A model generated the notes under the pieces. The model was not told the DNA's origin, searched no databases, and saw only the letters and a program-made list of their open reading frames with translations. This document shows positions 1 through 6,169 of a stretch of 9,132 nt of DNA, in pieces. Both the position numbers and the translations under genes were made by a program. Where the stretch lies: the NCBI GenBank assembly GCA_027364825.1, contig DAHXOM010000238.1:1-9132 (forward strand), in the 5' to 3' direction. The DNA comes from a bacterium. GTDB taxonomy: Bacteria > JAMCPX01. The first letter of the stretch is position 1, and each line of letters begins with the position of its first letter.

Positions 1-2
1 GT

Positions 3-257
3 ATAGGAAAATATATACTTGATTTCTATTGTTCAAAGTTAAGACTTGCTATTGAATTGGATGGTGGCCAACATGCCGAAGAAAACATCAAGAGGCACGA
101 CAATACCCGTTCTGAATATTTAAAAGAGCAAGAAATAAAAGTAATACGATTCTGGAATAACGACGTTATGAAAAACATTGAAGGTGTATTGCATGAAATA
201 AAGGAAATCGTAACGCCCCTAACCCCTCTTAGTCCTGAGAGGGGGAACACAGAATAA
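3..257 (+). CDS. DUF559 domain protein, C-terminal part (N-terminus outside window)
   Basis: The reading frame is open from the left edge (frame starting at base 3) to TAA at 255-257, so the gene is cut by the window; the TTG at 57 is not needed as a start. Visible motifs are those of the DUF559 family, which has a Vsr/restriction-endonuclease-like fold: an aspartate in a DFYC motif, then AIELDGGQH, a DNTRSEYL segment, and VIRFWNNDV before a final helix ending in VLHEI. The Asp and the Glu-Leu-Asp are the expected catalytic acids of that fold; nuclease activity is inferred, and the biological role of these proteins is largely unknown. The last ~14 residues (TPLTPLSPERGNTE) are encoded by a palindromic repeat rather than by the domain proper. 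The gene converges on apgM, with 202 bases between the two stop codons. Confidence 0.75.
   Translation: MGKYILDFYCSKLRLAIELDGGQHAEENIKRHDNTRSEYLKEQEIKVIRFWNNDVMKNIEGVLHEIKEIVTPLTPLSPERGNTE
223..244. repeat. Palindromic repeat inside the 3' end of the DUF559 gene
   Basis: CCCCTCT at 223-229 is the exact reverse complement of AGAGGGG at 238-244, with an 8-base loop. Together with the preceding CCCCTAA this looks like one copy of the dispersed pyrimidine-rich palindromes found in many environmental proteobacterial genomes. It encodes the Pro-Leu-Thr-rich tail of the DUF559 protein. It could also act as a weak transcription stop, but no T-run follows it on the plus strand. Confidence 0.55.
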
Positions 258-459
258 ATCTCGATAAAAAATAAAGGACAGTACCCTTACTATACTTCTC
301 ACTAATAAAACGCACTAATTTGGAAAGCCAGGAAATAATATAAAAACTGGATTCCTACCTTTGTGGGAATGACAGAAAACCGGCATAGCCACATGTATAT
401 AACCGCTGTCAAAGATTGTGGGCTTCAAAGTTAATCTACAAACCCATTTTCGGAACAAT
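258..459. other. Non-coding spacer between two convergent genes
   Basis: This 202-base stretch lies tail-to-tail between the DUF559 fragment and apgM. It is AT-rich and has no credible ORF. It holds the hairpin at 351-370 and a direct repeat CACTAAT at 300-306 and 313-319 of unknown meaning. I see nothing else in it. Confidence 0.6.
351..370 (-). terminator. Hairpin of a dispersed-repeat type; possible terminator for apgM
   Basis: ATTCCTAC (351-358) pairs with GTGGGAAT (363-370) around a CTTT loop: eight pairs, one of them G-T. Read on the minus strand, the hairpin is followed within 4 bases by TTTTT, so it could end the apgM transcript about 90 bases past its stop codon. The sequence also matches the dispersed repeat style GGATTCC..GGGAATGACA that I know from many environmental genomes, so terminator function is an inference and the repeat identity is equally likely. 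Confidence 0.4.
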
Positions 460-1662
460 TCACTTCCAGCCGTTCAATAGCCTCGGCATCATCTCAAATC
501 CGTTCTCGAGAAATACACCGCTCTTCTCGGCACTGAACTCGTCGTACGTATAGGTGTTTTTAACCTCATGCTCCGAATCGTAAAAAAGGAACGGGACCGG
601 TTCTTCCGTGTGGGTCTTCCGCGCTATCGGTGTCCTGTGGTCCGGCATGATCAGCAGTCTGAATGCACCGAATCGCTTTAATCCATTCAGCACTCCGCCC
701 ACTACCTTTTCATCAAAATCCTCTATTGCCTGTATCTTCAAATCTGTATCGCCGTTGTGCCCGGCTTCATCCGGGGCTTCCACGTGTATATAAACAAGAT
801 CATGGTCTTGCAGTGCATTGACACCGTATTCCGCCTTGCCTTTATAGTTTGTATCGACCCAGCCGGTGATACCGGGGACCTGAATGATATCGAAACCTGC
901 AAGCTTGGCTATGCCGCGCACGAGGTCAACCGCGGATATGCATGCGCCGGACAGGTTGTATAATTTCTTGAATAGCGGGATATGCATCGCCTTGCCGAGC
1001 CCCCAAATCCAGATACTGTTTGCGGGGTCCTTGCCCTGCGCCTTCCTCTTGATATTCACCGGGTGGGATTCGAGTATGTCCCATGATGCCTTAATGAGAG
1101 ATATGAGTTTGTCGGCACCGCTGCCCTGAGGCATGTGCGTTGCTATGTCCTGGTCTGTTATATCATGGGGAGGAAATGTGTTGATCGTGTCCATACCGTG
1201 CTGCCATACGATAAGGTGCCGGTAGCTCACCCCGGGATGGAATTTGAACCCGTCATGTTTTAATGAAGACGACAGTGTATTGATAAGCTCTGTGGCCTCC
1301 TCGGTGGTTATATGTCCAGCACTATAGTCCTTCATCGTGACATTACTGCCCCGCCTATCGAGCGTAACGAGATTGCACCTGCACGCAACATCATCTTTGT
1401 CCAGAGCTATATCCTGCCCCGCCGCCTCTATCGGTGCCCTGCCGGTATAGTATTTTTTCGGATCGTAGCCGAAAATAGACATATTGCCGACATCGCTGCC
1501 CGGATGCATGCCGTGCGGTATCGTGCGTATCATGCCGACGACACTCTTCTTCACAAGCTCATCAATATTTTTTTTGCGGGCTACCGATAGCGGTGTGCCG
1601 CCCTTTAATTTTTCGAGAGGGTAATCGGCCATGCCGTCGCCCTGCAGGATAATGTATTTCAT
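460..1662 (-). CDS. apgM: 2,3-bisphosphoglycerate-independent phosphoglycerate mutase, archaeal type
   Basis: This cytosolic enzyme interconverts 3-phosphoglycerate and 2-phosphoglycerate in glycolysis/gluconeogenesis without bisphosphoglycerate cofactor. The 400-residue protein is a full-length ApgM, a member of the alkaline phosphatase superfamily and shorter than the ~510-residue GpmI. It starts with a metal-binding Asp9 in QGDGMAD; the phosphoserine nucleophile is Ser62 in GSDVGNMSIFGYDP, followed by the family motif YTGRAPIEAAGQDI (71-84). The other metal ligands lie in HVEAPDEAGHNGD (Asp298, His302), MPDHRTP (Asp341, His342) and THTEEPVPF (His351). The ATG at 1662 is preceded by a good ribosome site, AGGAA about 8 bases upstream on the minus strand. 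The tRNA-Leu gene lies 83 bases upstream on the same strand. One enolase step separates its product from the PEP used by KdsA encoded nearby; that link is inference. Confidence 0.95.
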   Translation of the reverse strand: MKYIILQGDGMADYPLEKLKGGTPLSVARKKNIDELVKKSVVGMIRTIPHGMHPGSDVGNMSIFGYDPKKYYTGRAPIEAAGQDIALDKDDVACRCNLVTLDRRGSNVTMKDYSAGHITTEEATELINTLSSSLKHDGFKFHPGVSYRHLIVWQHGMDTINTFPPHDITDQDIATHMPQGSGADKLISLIKASWDILESHPVNIKRKAQGKDPANSIWIWGLGKAMHIPLFKKLYNLSGACISAVDLVRGIAKLAGFDIIQVPGITGWVDTNYKGKAEYGVNALQDHDLVYIHVEAPDEAGHNGDTDLKIQAIEDFDEKVVGGVLNGLKRFGAFRLLIMPDHRTPIARKTHTEEPVPFLFYDSEHEVKNTYTYDEFSAEKSGVFLENGFEMMPRLLNGWK

Positions 1663-1691
1663 GGGTTCGGGTTCCTTTCTTATTTGTACCC

Positions 1692-1720
1692 TATATAAAC
1701 TTCTTTTGTGGTAAAAGCAA
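1692..1720 (-). promoter_or_regulatory. Candidate sigma70-like promoter for apgM
   Basis: On the minus strand, TTGCTT (bases 1720-1715) is followed after 17 bases by TATATA (1697-1692). The predicted start would leave a leader of about 23 bases carrying the AGGAA ribosome site of apgM. The -35 matches consensus at only three positions, so the call rests on spacing and on the lack of a better candidate between the tRNA and apgM. Read-through from the tRNA promoter is an alternative. Confidence 0.3.
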
Positions 1721-1745
1721 GACAGGCGGACTGCAGGATAAGGAT

Positions 1746-1829
1746 TGCCGGGGAAGGGAATTGAACCCTTATGTCCCGGAGGACGGGGGATTTTGAGTCC
1801 CCTGCGTCTACCAGTTCCGCCACCCCGGC
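1746..1829 (-). tRNA. tRNA-Leu (anticodon CAA)
   Basis: The minus strand folds into a complete class II tRNA. The acceptor stem is GCCGGGG (1829-1823) with CCCCGGC (1753-1747) and discriminator A at 1746. The D arm contains AACTGGTAGA between GCG and CGC. The anticodon stem GGGGA/TCCCC encloses the loop CTCAAAA, giving anticodon CAA, which reads UUG. A long variable arm pairs GTCC with GGAC, and the T arm AAGGG-TTCAATT-CCCTT is complete. The long variable arm plus discriminator A are typical of leucine tRNA. The 3' CCA is not encoded (ATC follows the acceptor stem), so it must be added after transcription. It lies between the glycosyltransferase and apgM, all on the minus strand. Confidence 0.95.
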
Positions 1830-1854
1830 GTACAGCGTTGTCGTATCAAGATGT

Positions 1855-1885
1855 ATTTTACATCCTATTTTTGTTATTTTATCAA
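1855..1885 (-). promoter_or_regulatory. Candidate promoter for tRNA-Leu
   Basis: On the minus strand, TTGATA (1885-1880) is followed after 19 bases by TAAAAT (1860-1855), a 5/6 match to the -10 consensus lying 25 bases before the mature tRNA 5' end. The 19-base spacer is longer than ideal. It sits in the AT-rich gap between the glycosyltransferase stop and the tRNA. Confidence 0.3.
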
Positions 1886-1942
1886 GTAATTTGTTGAAAT
1901 CCATCAACAGGATACAGCGGCAGGATGCGATTCGAATCAGTG

Positions 1943-2821
1943 CTATCTGCCTGCAAGATACTGTACGAATTTGACGGGAAGTTTTATTATCTTGAGTATG
2001 TTGAGCAATACGAACAAAGAAACGCCGTCCAGAATATGAAAAATTATAATAACCAATCCGGATAATGGTCTTAACCGTTGATGATCCCTGTAGAAACGGA
2101 ACAAACCCTGGGTATTCCGGTTCTCTATGAAAAAGAACTGTCTTACAAAACCGCGCAGTGTTGCCTTTTTGATTATGTCTACAGACATGTTCAGATAATT
2201 CTTAATGCCGGTAAGCCTGTCCATCTTATTGAACTGGTGAACTGTGTAGAGATTGCTGCAGAAGATTGTCCTGATTGTCTTGCCCTGCTTGATATAATGG
2301 AGGTTGTTTGTAATCTCCAGCAGGTAACCGGCATTATCCGGCACATCAATTTCCTGAAAATCCTTTTTCCAGAATGCTCGTTCTCCTCCAAAGTACTTTG
2401 CGCAGTTTGTCCATCCCCATACCGGCGTCCTGTCCCCTGCCCTGTCAAGGACCGTTTGATCCACCTCCCCCTGTATGACCGGTGAAATCAATGCATCTAT
2501 ATTTGCATGGGTCAGACCGATTAAATCGGAATCGAGCATAACGATAAGATTACCCTTTGCATTCTCAACACCTTTTTTGATGACACCTGCCTTACCGTTT
2601 GTTTCCGGCAGGGTGATTACTTTTAATACAGGGCAGGCCTGCTGATACGATTTTGCGATCGGTGACGTACGATCATTGGAGCCGTCGTCAATAACAAATA
2701 TCTCACTAAACCTGTTGAAGGTGGTTACGACATCCAGAACCCGGGATATATTCTTCTCCTCATTATAAGCAGGCATAATGCATGAGATCGTTATGGTATC
2801 TTTTGTCGTAAAATCATTCAC
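1943..2821 (-). CDS. Family 2-type (GT-A fold) glycosyltransferase with C-terminal hydrophobic segment
   Basis: The 292-residue protein transfers a sugar from a nucleotide-sugar donor; the acceptor is not known. GT-A features are clear: IMPAYNEE (15-22), VIDDGSNDRT (43-52) and the metal-binding DSD at 97-99 in VMLDSDLIG. Further on are GGERAFWK (145-152) and GYLLEI (165-170), a placement reminiscent of GpgS/GT81 and dolichyl-phosphate-sugar synthases. Residues ~253-279 form one hydrophobic stretch that could anchor the protein to the inner membrane. The start is GTG at 2821, with GTGGA about 10 bases upstream as ribosome site; the ATG a few bases inside is in another frame. It is divergent from the Kdo operon, so a role in envelope polysaccharide or lipid glycosylation is plausible but unproven. 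The family is confident, the substrate is unknown. Confidence 0.85.
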   Translation of the reverse strand: MNDFTTKDTITISCIMPAYNEEKNISRVLDVVTTFNRFSEIFVIDDGSNDRTSPIAKSYQQACPVLKVITLPETNGKAGVIKKGVENAKGNLIVMLDSDLIGLTHANIDALISPVIQGEVDQTVLDRAGDRTPVWGWTNCAKYFGGERAFWKKDFQEIDVPDNAGYLLEITNNLHYIKQGKTIRTIFCSNLYTVHQFNKMDRLTGIKNYLNMSVDIIKKATLRGFVRQFFFIENRNTQGLFRFYRDHQRLRPLSGLVIIIFHILDGVSLFVLLNILKIIKLPVKFVQYLAGR

Positions 2822-2971
2822 AATAATATTCCACTATTGAATAGCTGAAACACTAAAACATGTTTTTCAACGGATGTGAAACATTTTTTTTACCATGGCT
2901 GAAAAATAATAATCGTGCAACCGGGTTTCCCAATTCTTGACTTGTTTTGAACACCCCTTTAATATGTATGC
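2822..2971. promoter_or_regulatory. Divergent intergenic control region (glycosyltransferase / kdsB)
   Basis: This 150-base AT-rich gap serves both transcription directions. For the minus strand, TTCACA (2880-2875) and TTTAGT (2857-2852) with 17-base spacing form a candidate promoter for the glycosyltransferase. A perfect 12-base palindrome, AAAACATGTTTT (2855-2866), overlaps its -10 and spacer and could be an operator; TGAAACA-like direct repeats flank it. The kdsB promoter is listed separately. No riboswitch-like fold was recognised. Confidence 0.35.
2937..2965 (+). promoter_or_regulatory. Probable sigma70-type promoter of the Kdo operon, predicting a leaderless kdsB message
   Basis: TTGACT (2937-2942, 5/6 to the -35 consensus) is followed after exactly 17 bases by TAATAT (2960-2965, 4/6 to the -10). 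Placing +1 seven bases after the -10 puts it at A2972, the first base of the kdsB ATG. No Shine-Dalgarno sequence is visible before that ATG (ACACCCCTTT only), which fits a leaderless transcript. The elements are seen in the sequence; the start site is inference. Confidence 0.5.
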
Positions 2972-3730
2972 ATGGATAAGGTTGCTATAATAATACCCGC
3001 ACGATACGGTTCAAAACGCCTGCAGGGAAAGCCTCTTTTAAAACTCGGCAACAAGACCATTGTCCAGCATGTCTATGAGAATGCAGCTGCATCAAGGCTC
3101 GCTGATCTGGTGATCGTTGCAACCGATGACCGGCGCATCTATGAAGCCGTAAAAAGTTTCGGCGGCGAGTGCACAATGACACCCAAAGGCATAAAGAGCG
3201 GATCGGACAGGATAGCATACGTTGCAAAGGACATAGACAGCGATCTGGTCATGAACCTGCAGGGCGATGAGCCTTTCCTTACATCATCCGTATTTGACCG
3301 GGGACTGGAAATAGCCCTCTCCAGCAGGGATATACCCGTTGTAACGCTCGCTGCAAAGATAAGGACCATGGACGAGCTTGATAACCCGAACAACGTAAAG
3401 GTCGTCGTGGATAAGCACGGGTATGCACTGTATTTTTCACGGTTCCCTATTCCATTCGTCCGGGACAATCAAGGAAAGCTTGTCAAAAAGATCAATGGAC
3501 ATTACCGACATATTGGTATCTACATATTCAGGCGAAGGGTACTTCTGGAATTTGTACGTATGAAGCAGTCCGCACTCGAGAAGATGGAGAGGCTTGAGCA
3601 ATTGAGACTGCTGGAGAACGGTTACAGGATCATGGTTGCCGTTACCGGCAATCCGCCGGCAGGCATAGACACGGCTGAAGATTTAAAAAGGGCAAGGGCT
3701 TTATTGATGAAAAAAAGGAAGGCATTATGA
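2972..3730 (+). CDS. kdsB: 3-deoxy-manno-octulosonate cytidylyltransferase (CMP-Kdo synthetase)
   Basis: KdsB activates Kdo with CTP to give CMP-Kdo and pyrophosphate, the last cytosolic step before Kdo is transferred to lipid A. The 252-residue protein is close to the usual ~250. Diagnostic segments are the nucleotide-binding IPARYGSKRLQGKPL (8-22), ATDD (50-53), SGSDR (76-80, where the family usually has SGTDR) and NLQGDEP (95-101) with the magnesium-binding Asp99. Later come HIGIYIFRR, the LEQLRLLENG segment and GIDTAEDLKRA near the end. Three ATGs lie within 12 bases (2964, 2968, 2972), each in a different frame; only 2972 opens this gene. It is the first gene of the operon and its stop overlaps the pyrG start in ATGA. 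No ribosome site is visible. Confidence 0.96.
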   Translation: MDKVAIIIPARYGSKRLQGKPLLKLGNKTIVQHVYENAAASRLADLVIVATDDRRIYEAVKSFGGECTMTPKGIKSGSDRIAYVAKDIDSDLVMNLQGDEPFLTSSVFDRGLEIALSSRDIPVVTLAAKIRTMDELDNPNNVKVVVDKHGYALYFSRFPIPFVRDNQGKLVKKINGHYRHIGIYIFRRRVLLEFVRMKQSALEKMERLEQLRLLENGYRIMVAVTGNPPAGIDTAEDLKRARALLMKKRKAL

Positions 3731-5331
3731 AATCCAAATTTATATTTGTAACAGGCGGGGTTGTATCGTCGCTCGGCAAAGGCATAGCGTCTGCGTCTAT
3801 TGCAGCACTCCTGCAGGCACGAGGGTTGAACATAACACTGCAGAAGCTCGATCCGTATATCAATGTTGACCCGGGGACAATGAACCCCTATCAGCACGGG
3901 GAGGTGTTTGTTACGGAAGACGGGGCTGAAACGGACCTCGATCTCGGCCATTACGAACGGTTTACGACCATCAGCATAACCCATTCCAACAACGTTACGG
4001 CAGGCCAGGTGTACGATACCGTCATCAATAAGGAGAGAAAGGGCGAATACCTCGGAGGCACGGTGCAGGTCATTCCCCATATAACGGATGAGATAAAACA
4101 CAGGATACGGGACAATGCCAAAGGCAAGGACATCGCCATCATAGAGATCGGCGGCACGGTCGGCGATATAGAAAGCCTCCCGTTCCTTGAGGCTATACGG
4201 CAGCTGAAAAAGGACGTAGGTCCTGAGAACGTACTGTATGTACATCTTACGCTCGTACCGTACATAAAGGGCTCGGGAGAACTGAAAACAAAACCGACTC
4301 AGCACTCTGTAAAAGAACTCAGGGCCATCGGTATACAGCCCGACATCCTGCTCTGCAGGACGGACAGGCATATCGATAAGGATCTCAAGGCGAAAATAGC
4401 GCTGTTCAGCGACGTTGACCAGGATGCTGTTATTGCCGCCATCGATGTTGATTCAATATATGACGTACCGGTCGAATTTCACAATGAAGCACTCGATGAA
4501 AAGATCATAGAAAAGCTGCACATCTGGACGGGCGCTCCCGACCTTTCAAAATGGGAGTCCCTGTCGAAACGGACTGCGGGGATAAAGGATGAGGTAACGA
4601 TAGGTATTGTGGGTAAGTACGTACATTTAAGGGACTCCTACAAGAGTCTGCATGAGGCATTGACGCACGGCGGTATCGCCAACAACGTCAGGATCAACCA
4701 CAAATATATAGACTCGGAAGATATAGAGAAGGAAGGACCGGCAAAATATTTAAACGATGTCGACGGCATTCTGGTTCCGGGTGGCTTCGGCAACAGGGGT
4801 ATAGAGGGCAAGATACTTGCCGCAAAGTATGCCCGGGAAAAGAAGATACCGTATTTCGGGATTTGCCTGGGCATGCAGATCGCTGTTATTGAATTTGCAC
4901 GGCATGTCCTCAACATAAAAGACGCAAACAGCAGCGAGTTCGATGCGAAAACAAAAAATCCCGTCATAGACCTGATGCCGGAGCAGAAAGGGACGAAACA
5001 ACTCGGAGGGTCCATGAGACTGGGTGCCTATGAGTGCAGGATCAAGGCCGGCACCCATGCTTCAAGGGCATACGGCAAGGACATCATCTATGAGAGGCAC
5101 AGACACAGGTATGAGTTCAACAACGATTACAGGGAAGATGTGGTATCGAAGGGCATGGTTATAAGCGGCGAATATCCGGGAAAGAAGCTTGTCGAGATCA
5201 TCGAACTGAAGAACCATCCATGGTTCCTCGGGTGCCAGTTCCATCCGGAGTTCAAATCAAAACCCATCAGTCCGCACCCCTTATTCGTCCATTTCATCAA
5301 GGCTTCGCTCAAGAAAAATTCACATCGTTGA
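3727..5331 (+). CDS. pyrG: CTP synthase (glutamine-hydrolysing)
   Basis: PyrG aminates UTP to CTP using ATP and glutamine-derived ammonia in the cytosol. The 534 residues match the family's ~535-550. The N-terminal synthetase domain (1-~270) carries VTGGVVSSLGKGI with the ATP-loop Lys18, Asp70 in ETDLDLGHYERF, and Glu140 in IEIGGTVGDIES, the expected magnesium ligands. The C-terminal class I glutamine amidotransferase domain (~290-530) has PGGFGNRG (351-358), nucleophile Cys380 in GICLGMQ, and His506/Glu508 in QFHPEF, so the triad is intact. The ATG at 3727 overlaps the kdsB stop by 4 bases and has a strong ribosome site, AGGAAGG (3716-3722), 4 bases upstream. Its place between kdsB and kdsA fits supply of CTP to KdsB. 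There is no separate leader for pyrG-type attenuation. Confidence 0.98.
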   Translation: MKSKFIFVTGGVVSSLGKGIASASIAALLQARGLNITLQKLDPYINVDPGTMNPYQHGEVFVTEDGAETDLDLGHYERFTTISITHSNNVTAGQVYDTVINKERKGEYLGGTVQVIPHITDEIKHRIRDNAKGKDIAIIEIGGTVGDIESLPFLEAIRQLKKDVGPENVLYVHLTLVPYIKGSGELKTKPTQHSVKELRAIGIQPDILLCRTDRHIDKDLKAKIALFSDVDQDAVIAAIDVDSIYDVPVEFHNEALDEKIIEKLHIWTGAPDLSKWESLSKRTAGIKDEVTIGIVGKYVHLRDSYKSLHEALTHGGIANNVRINHKYIDSEDIEKEGPAKYLNDVDGILVPGGFGNRGIEGKILAAKYAREKKIPYFGICLGMQIAVIEFARHVLNIKDANSSEFDAKTKNPVIDLMPEQKGTKQLGGSMRLGAYECRIKAGTHASRAYGKDIIYERHRHRYEFNNDYREDVVSKGMVISGEYPGKKLVEIIELKNHPWFLGCQFHPEFKSKPISPHPLFVHFIKASLKKNSHR

Positions 5332-5335
5332 GACT

Positions 5336-6169
5336 ATGGACAGCAAAGTAAAAACTTTAAATATAAACGGCGTAAAGATCGGGGGAAAGAACAGATTGGT
5401 CCTTATTGCGGGTCCCTGCGTGATCGAAAATGAATCGATGACCATGAGTATCGCGGAGAAATTGAAATCCATCACCTCGAAGCTCGGCATTGACCTTATA
5501 TTCAAGGCGTCCTACGACAATGCAAACAGAACATCCATAAACTCCTTCAGGGGACCCGGACTGAAAAAGGGGCTTGAAATCCTGTCAAGGATCAAGGATA
5601 AATATAACCTGCCGATACTCTCGGACGTTCACAGCACGGAGCAGATAAAGCCGACAGCACAGGTCCTGGATATAATACAGATACCCGCTTTTTTGAGCAG
5701 GCAGACCGATCTGCTCGTTTCAGCCGGGGAAACCGGCAGGGTTATAAATATCAAAAAGGGACAATTCATGGCACCATGGGACATCAGGCATGCGATCAAG
5801 AAAGTGGAATCAACCGGCAACCGCAGGATCATCATAACAGAACGCGGATATACATTCGGATATAACATGCTGGTAAACGACTTCCGTGTCATACCGATCA
5901 TGAGGGACTTCGGCTACCCGGTTGTGCTTGACGCAACGCACAGTGTGCAGCTGCCGTCCGCAGCAGAGGGGGTTTCCGGAGGACAAAGAGAATATATCGA
6001 AATACTCGCCAAGGCGGGCGCTGCCGTCGGTATCGACGGCCTCTTCCTCGAGGTGCATCCCCAGCCCGACAAGGCCCTGAGTGACGGTGCAAATTCCCTG
6101 AAGTTAGACAGGCTCGAGAAATTGTTAAAGACTATAAAGGTGATAGATGAAATCATTAAAAAAGATTGA
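5336..6169 (+). CDS. kdsA: 3-deoxy-8-phosphooctulonate (Kdo-8-phosphate) synthase, metal-dependent type
   Basis: KdsA condenses arabinose-5-phosphate with phosphoenolpyruvate to Kdo-8-phosphate. The 277-residue TIM-barrel protein has the DAHP synthase I/KdsA signatures: LIAGPCVIENE (23-33), KASYDNANRTS (57-67), QIPAFLSRQTDLL (115-127) and LDATHSVQ (198-205). Cys28 in AGPC, His202, Glu239 (FLEVHP) and Asp250 (LSDGAN) are all present, which is the metal-ligand set of the Aquifex-type enzyme; the E. coli-type metal-independent enzyme has Asn in place of the Cys. ATG 5336 follows the pyrG TGA by 4 bases and has only a weak ribosome site inside pyrG, suggesting translational coupling. Its last 23 bases overlap kdsD in another frame. 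Confidence 0.97.
   Translation: MDSKVKTLNINGVKIGGKNRLVLIAGPCVIENESMTMSIAEKLKSITSKLGIDLIFKASYDNANRTSINSFRGPGLKKGLEILSRIKDKYNLPILSDVHSTEQIKPTAQVLDIIQIPAFLSRQTDLLVSAGETGRVINIKKGQFMAPWDIRHAIKKVESTGNRRIIITERGYTFGYNMLVNDFRVIPIMRDFGYPVVLDATHSVQLPSAAEGVSGGQREYIEILAKAGAAVGIDGLFLEVHPQPDKALSDGANSLKLDRLEKLLKTIKVIDEIIKKD

Noticed and set aside
1746..1829. tRNA 3' end as an integration attachment site
   Set aside because: No duplicate of the tRNA 3' end and no integrase are present in the window.
1680..1907. 75-codon minus-strand ORF spanning the tRNA
   Set aside because: The middle of the translation (GVAELVDAGDSKSP-like) is the typical conceptual translation of a leucine tRNA gene; it is not a protein.
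2078..2485. 135-codon plus-strand ORF opposite the glycosyltransferase
   Set aside because: The minus-strand frame carries the GT-A motifs; this frame is Cys-rich with no family features.
3716..3730. pyrG leader attenuation or riboswitch
   Set aside because: pyrG overlaps kdsB by 4 bases and has no leader in which such a control could sit.
3622..4371. 249-codon antisense ORF over kdsB/pyrG on the minus strand
   Set aside because: It has no recognisable motif and lies opposite two clearly conserved genes; it is a shadow of their codon bias.
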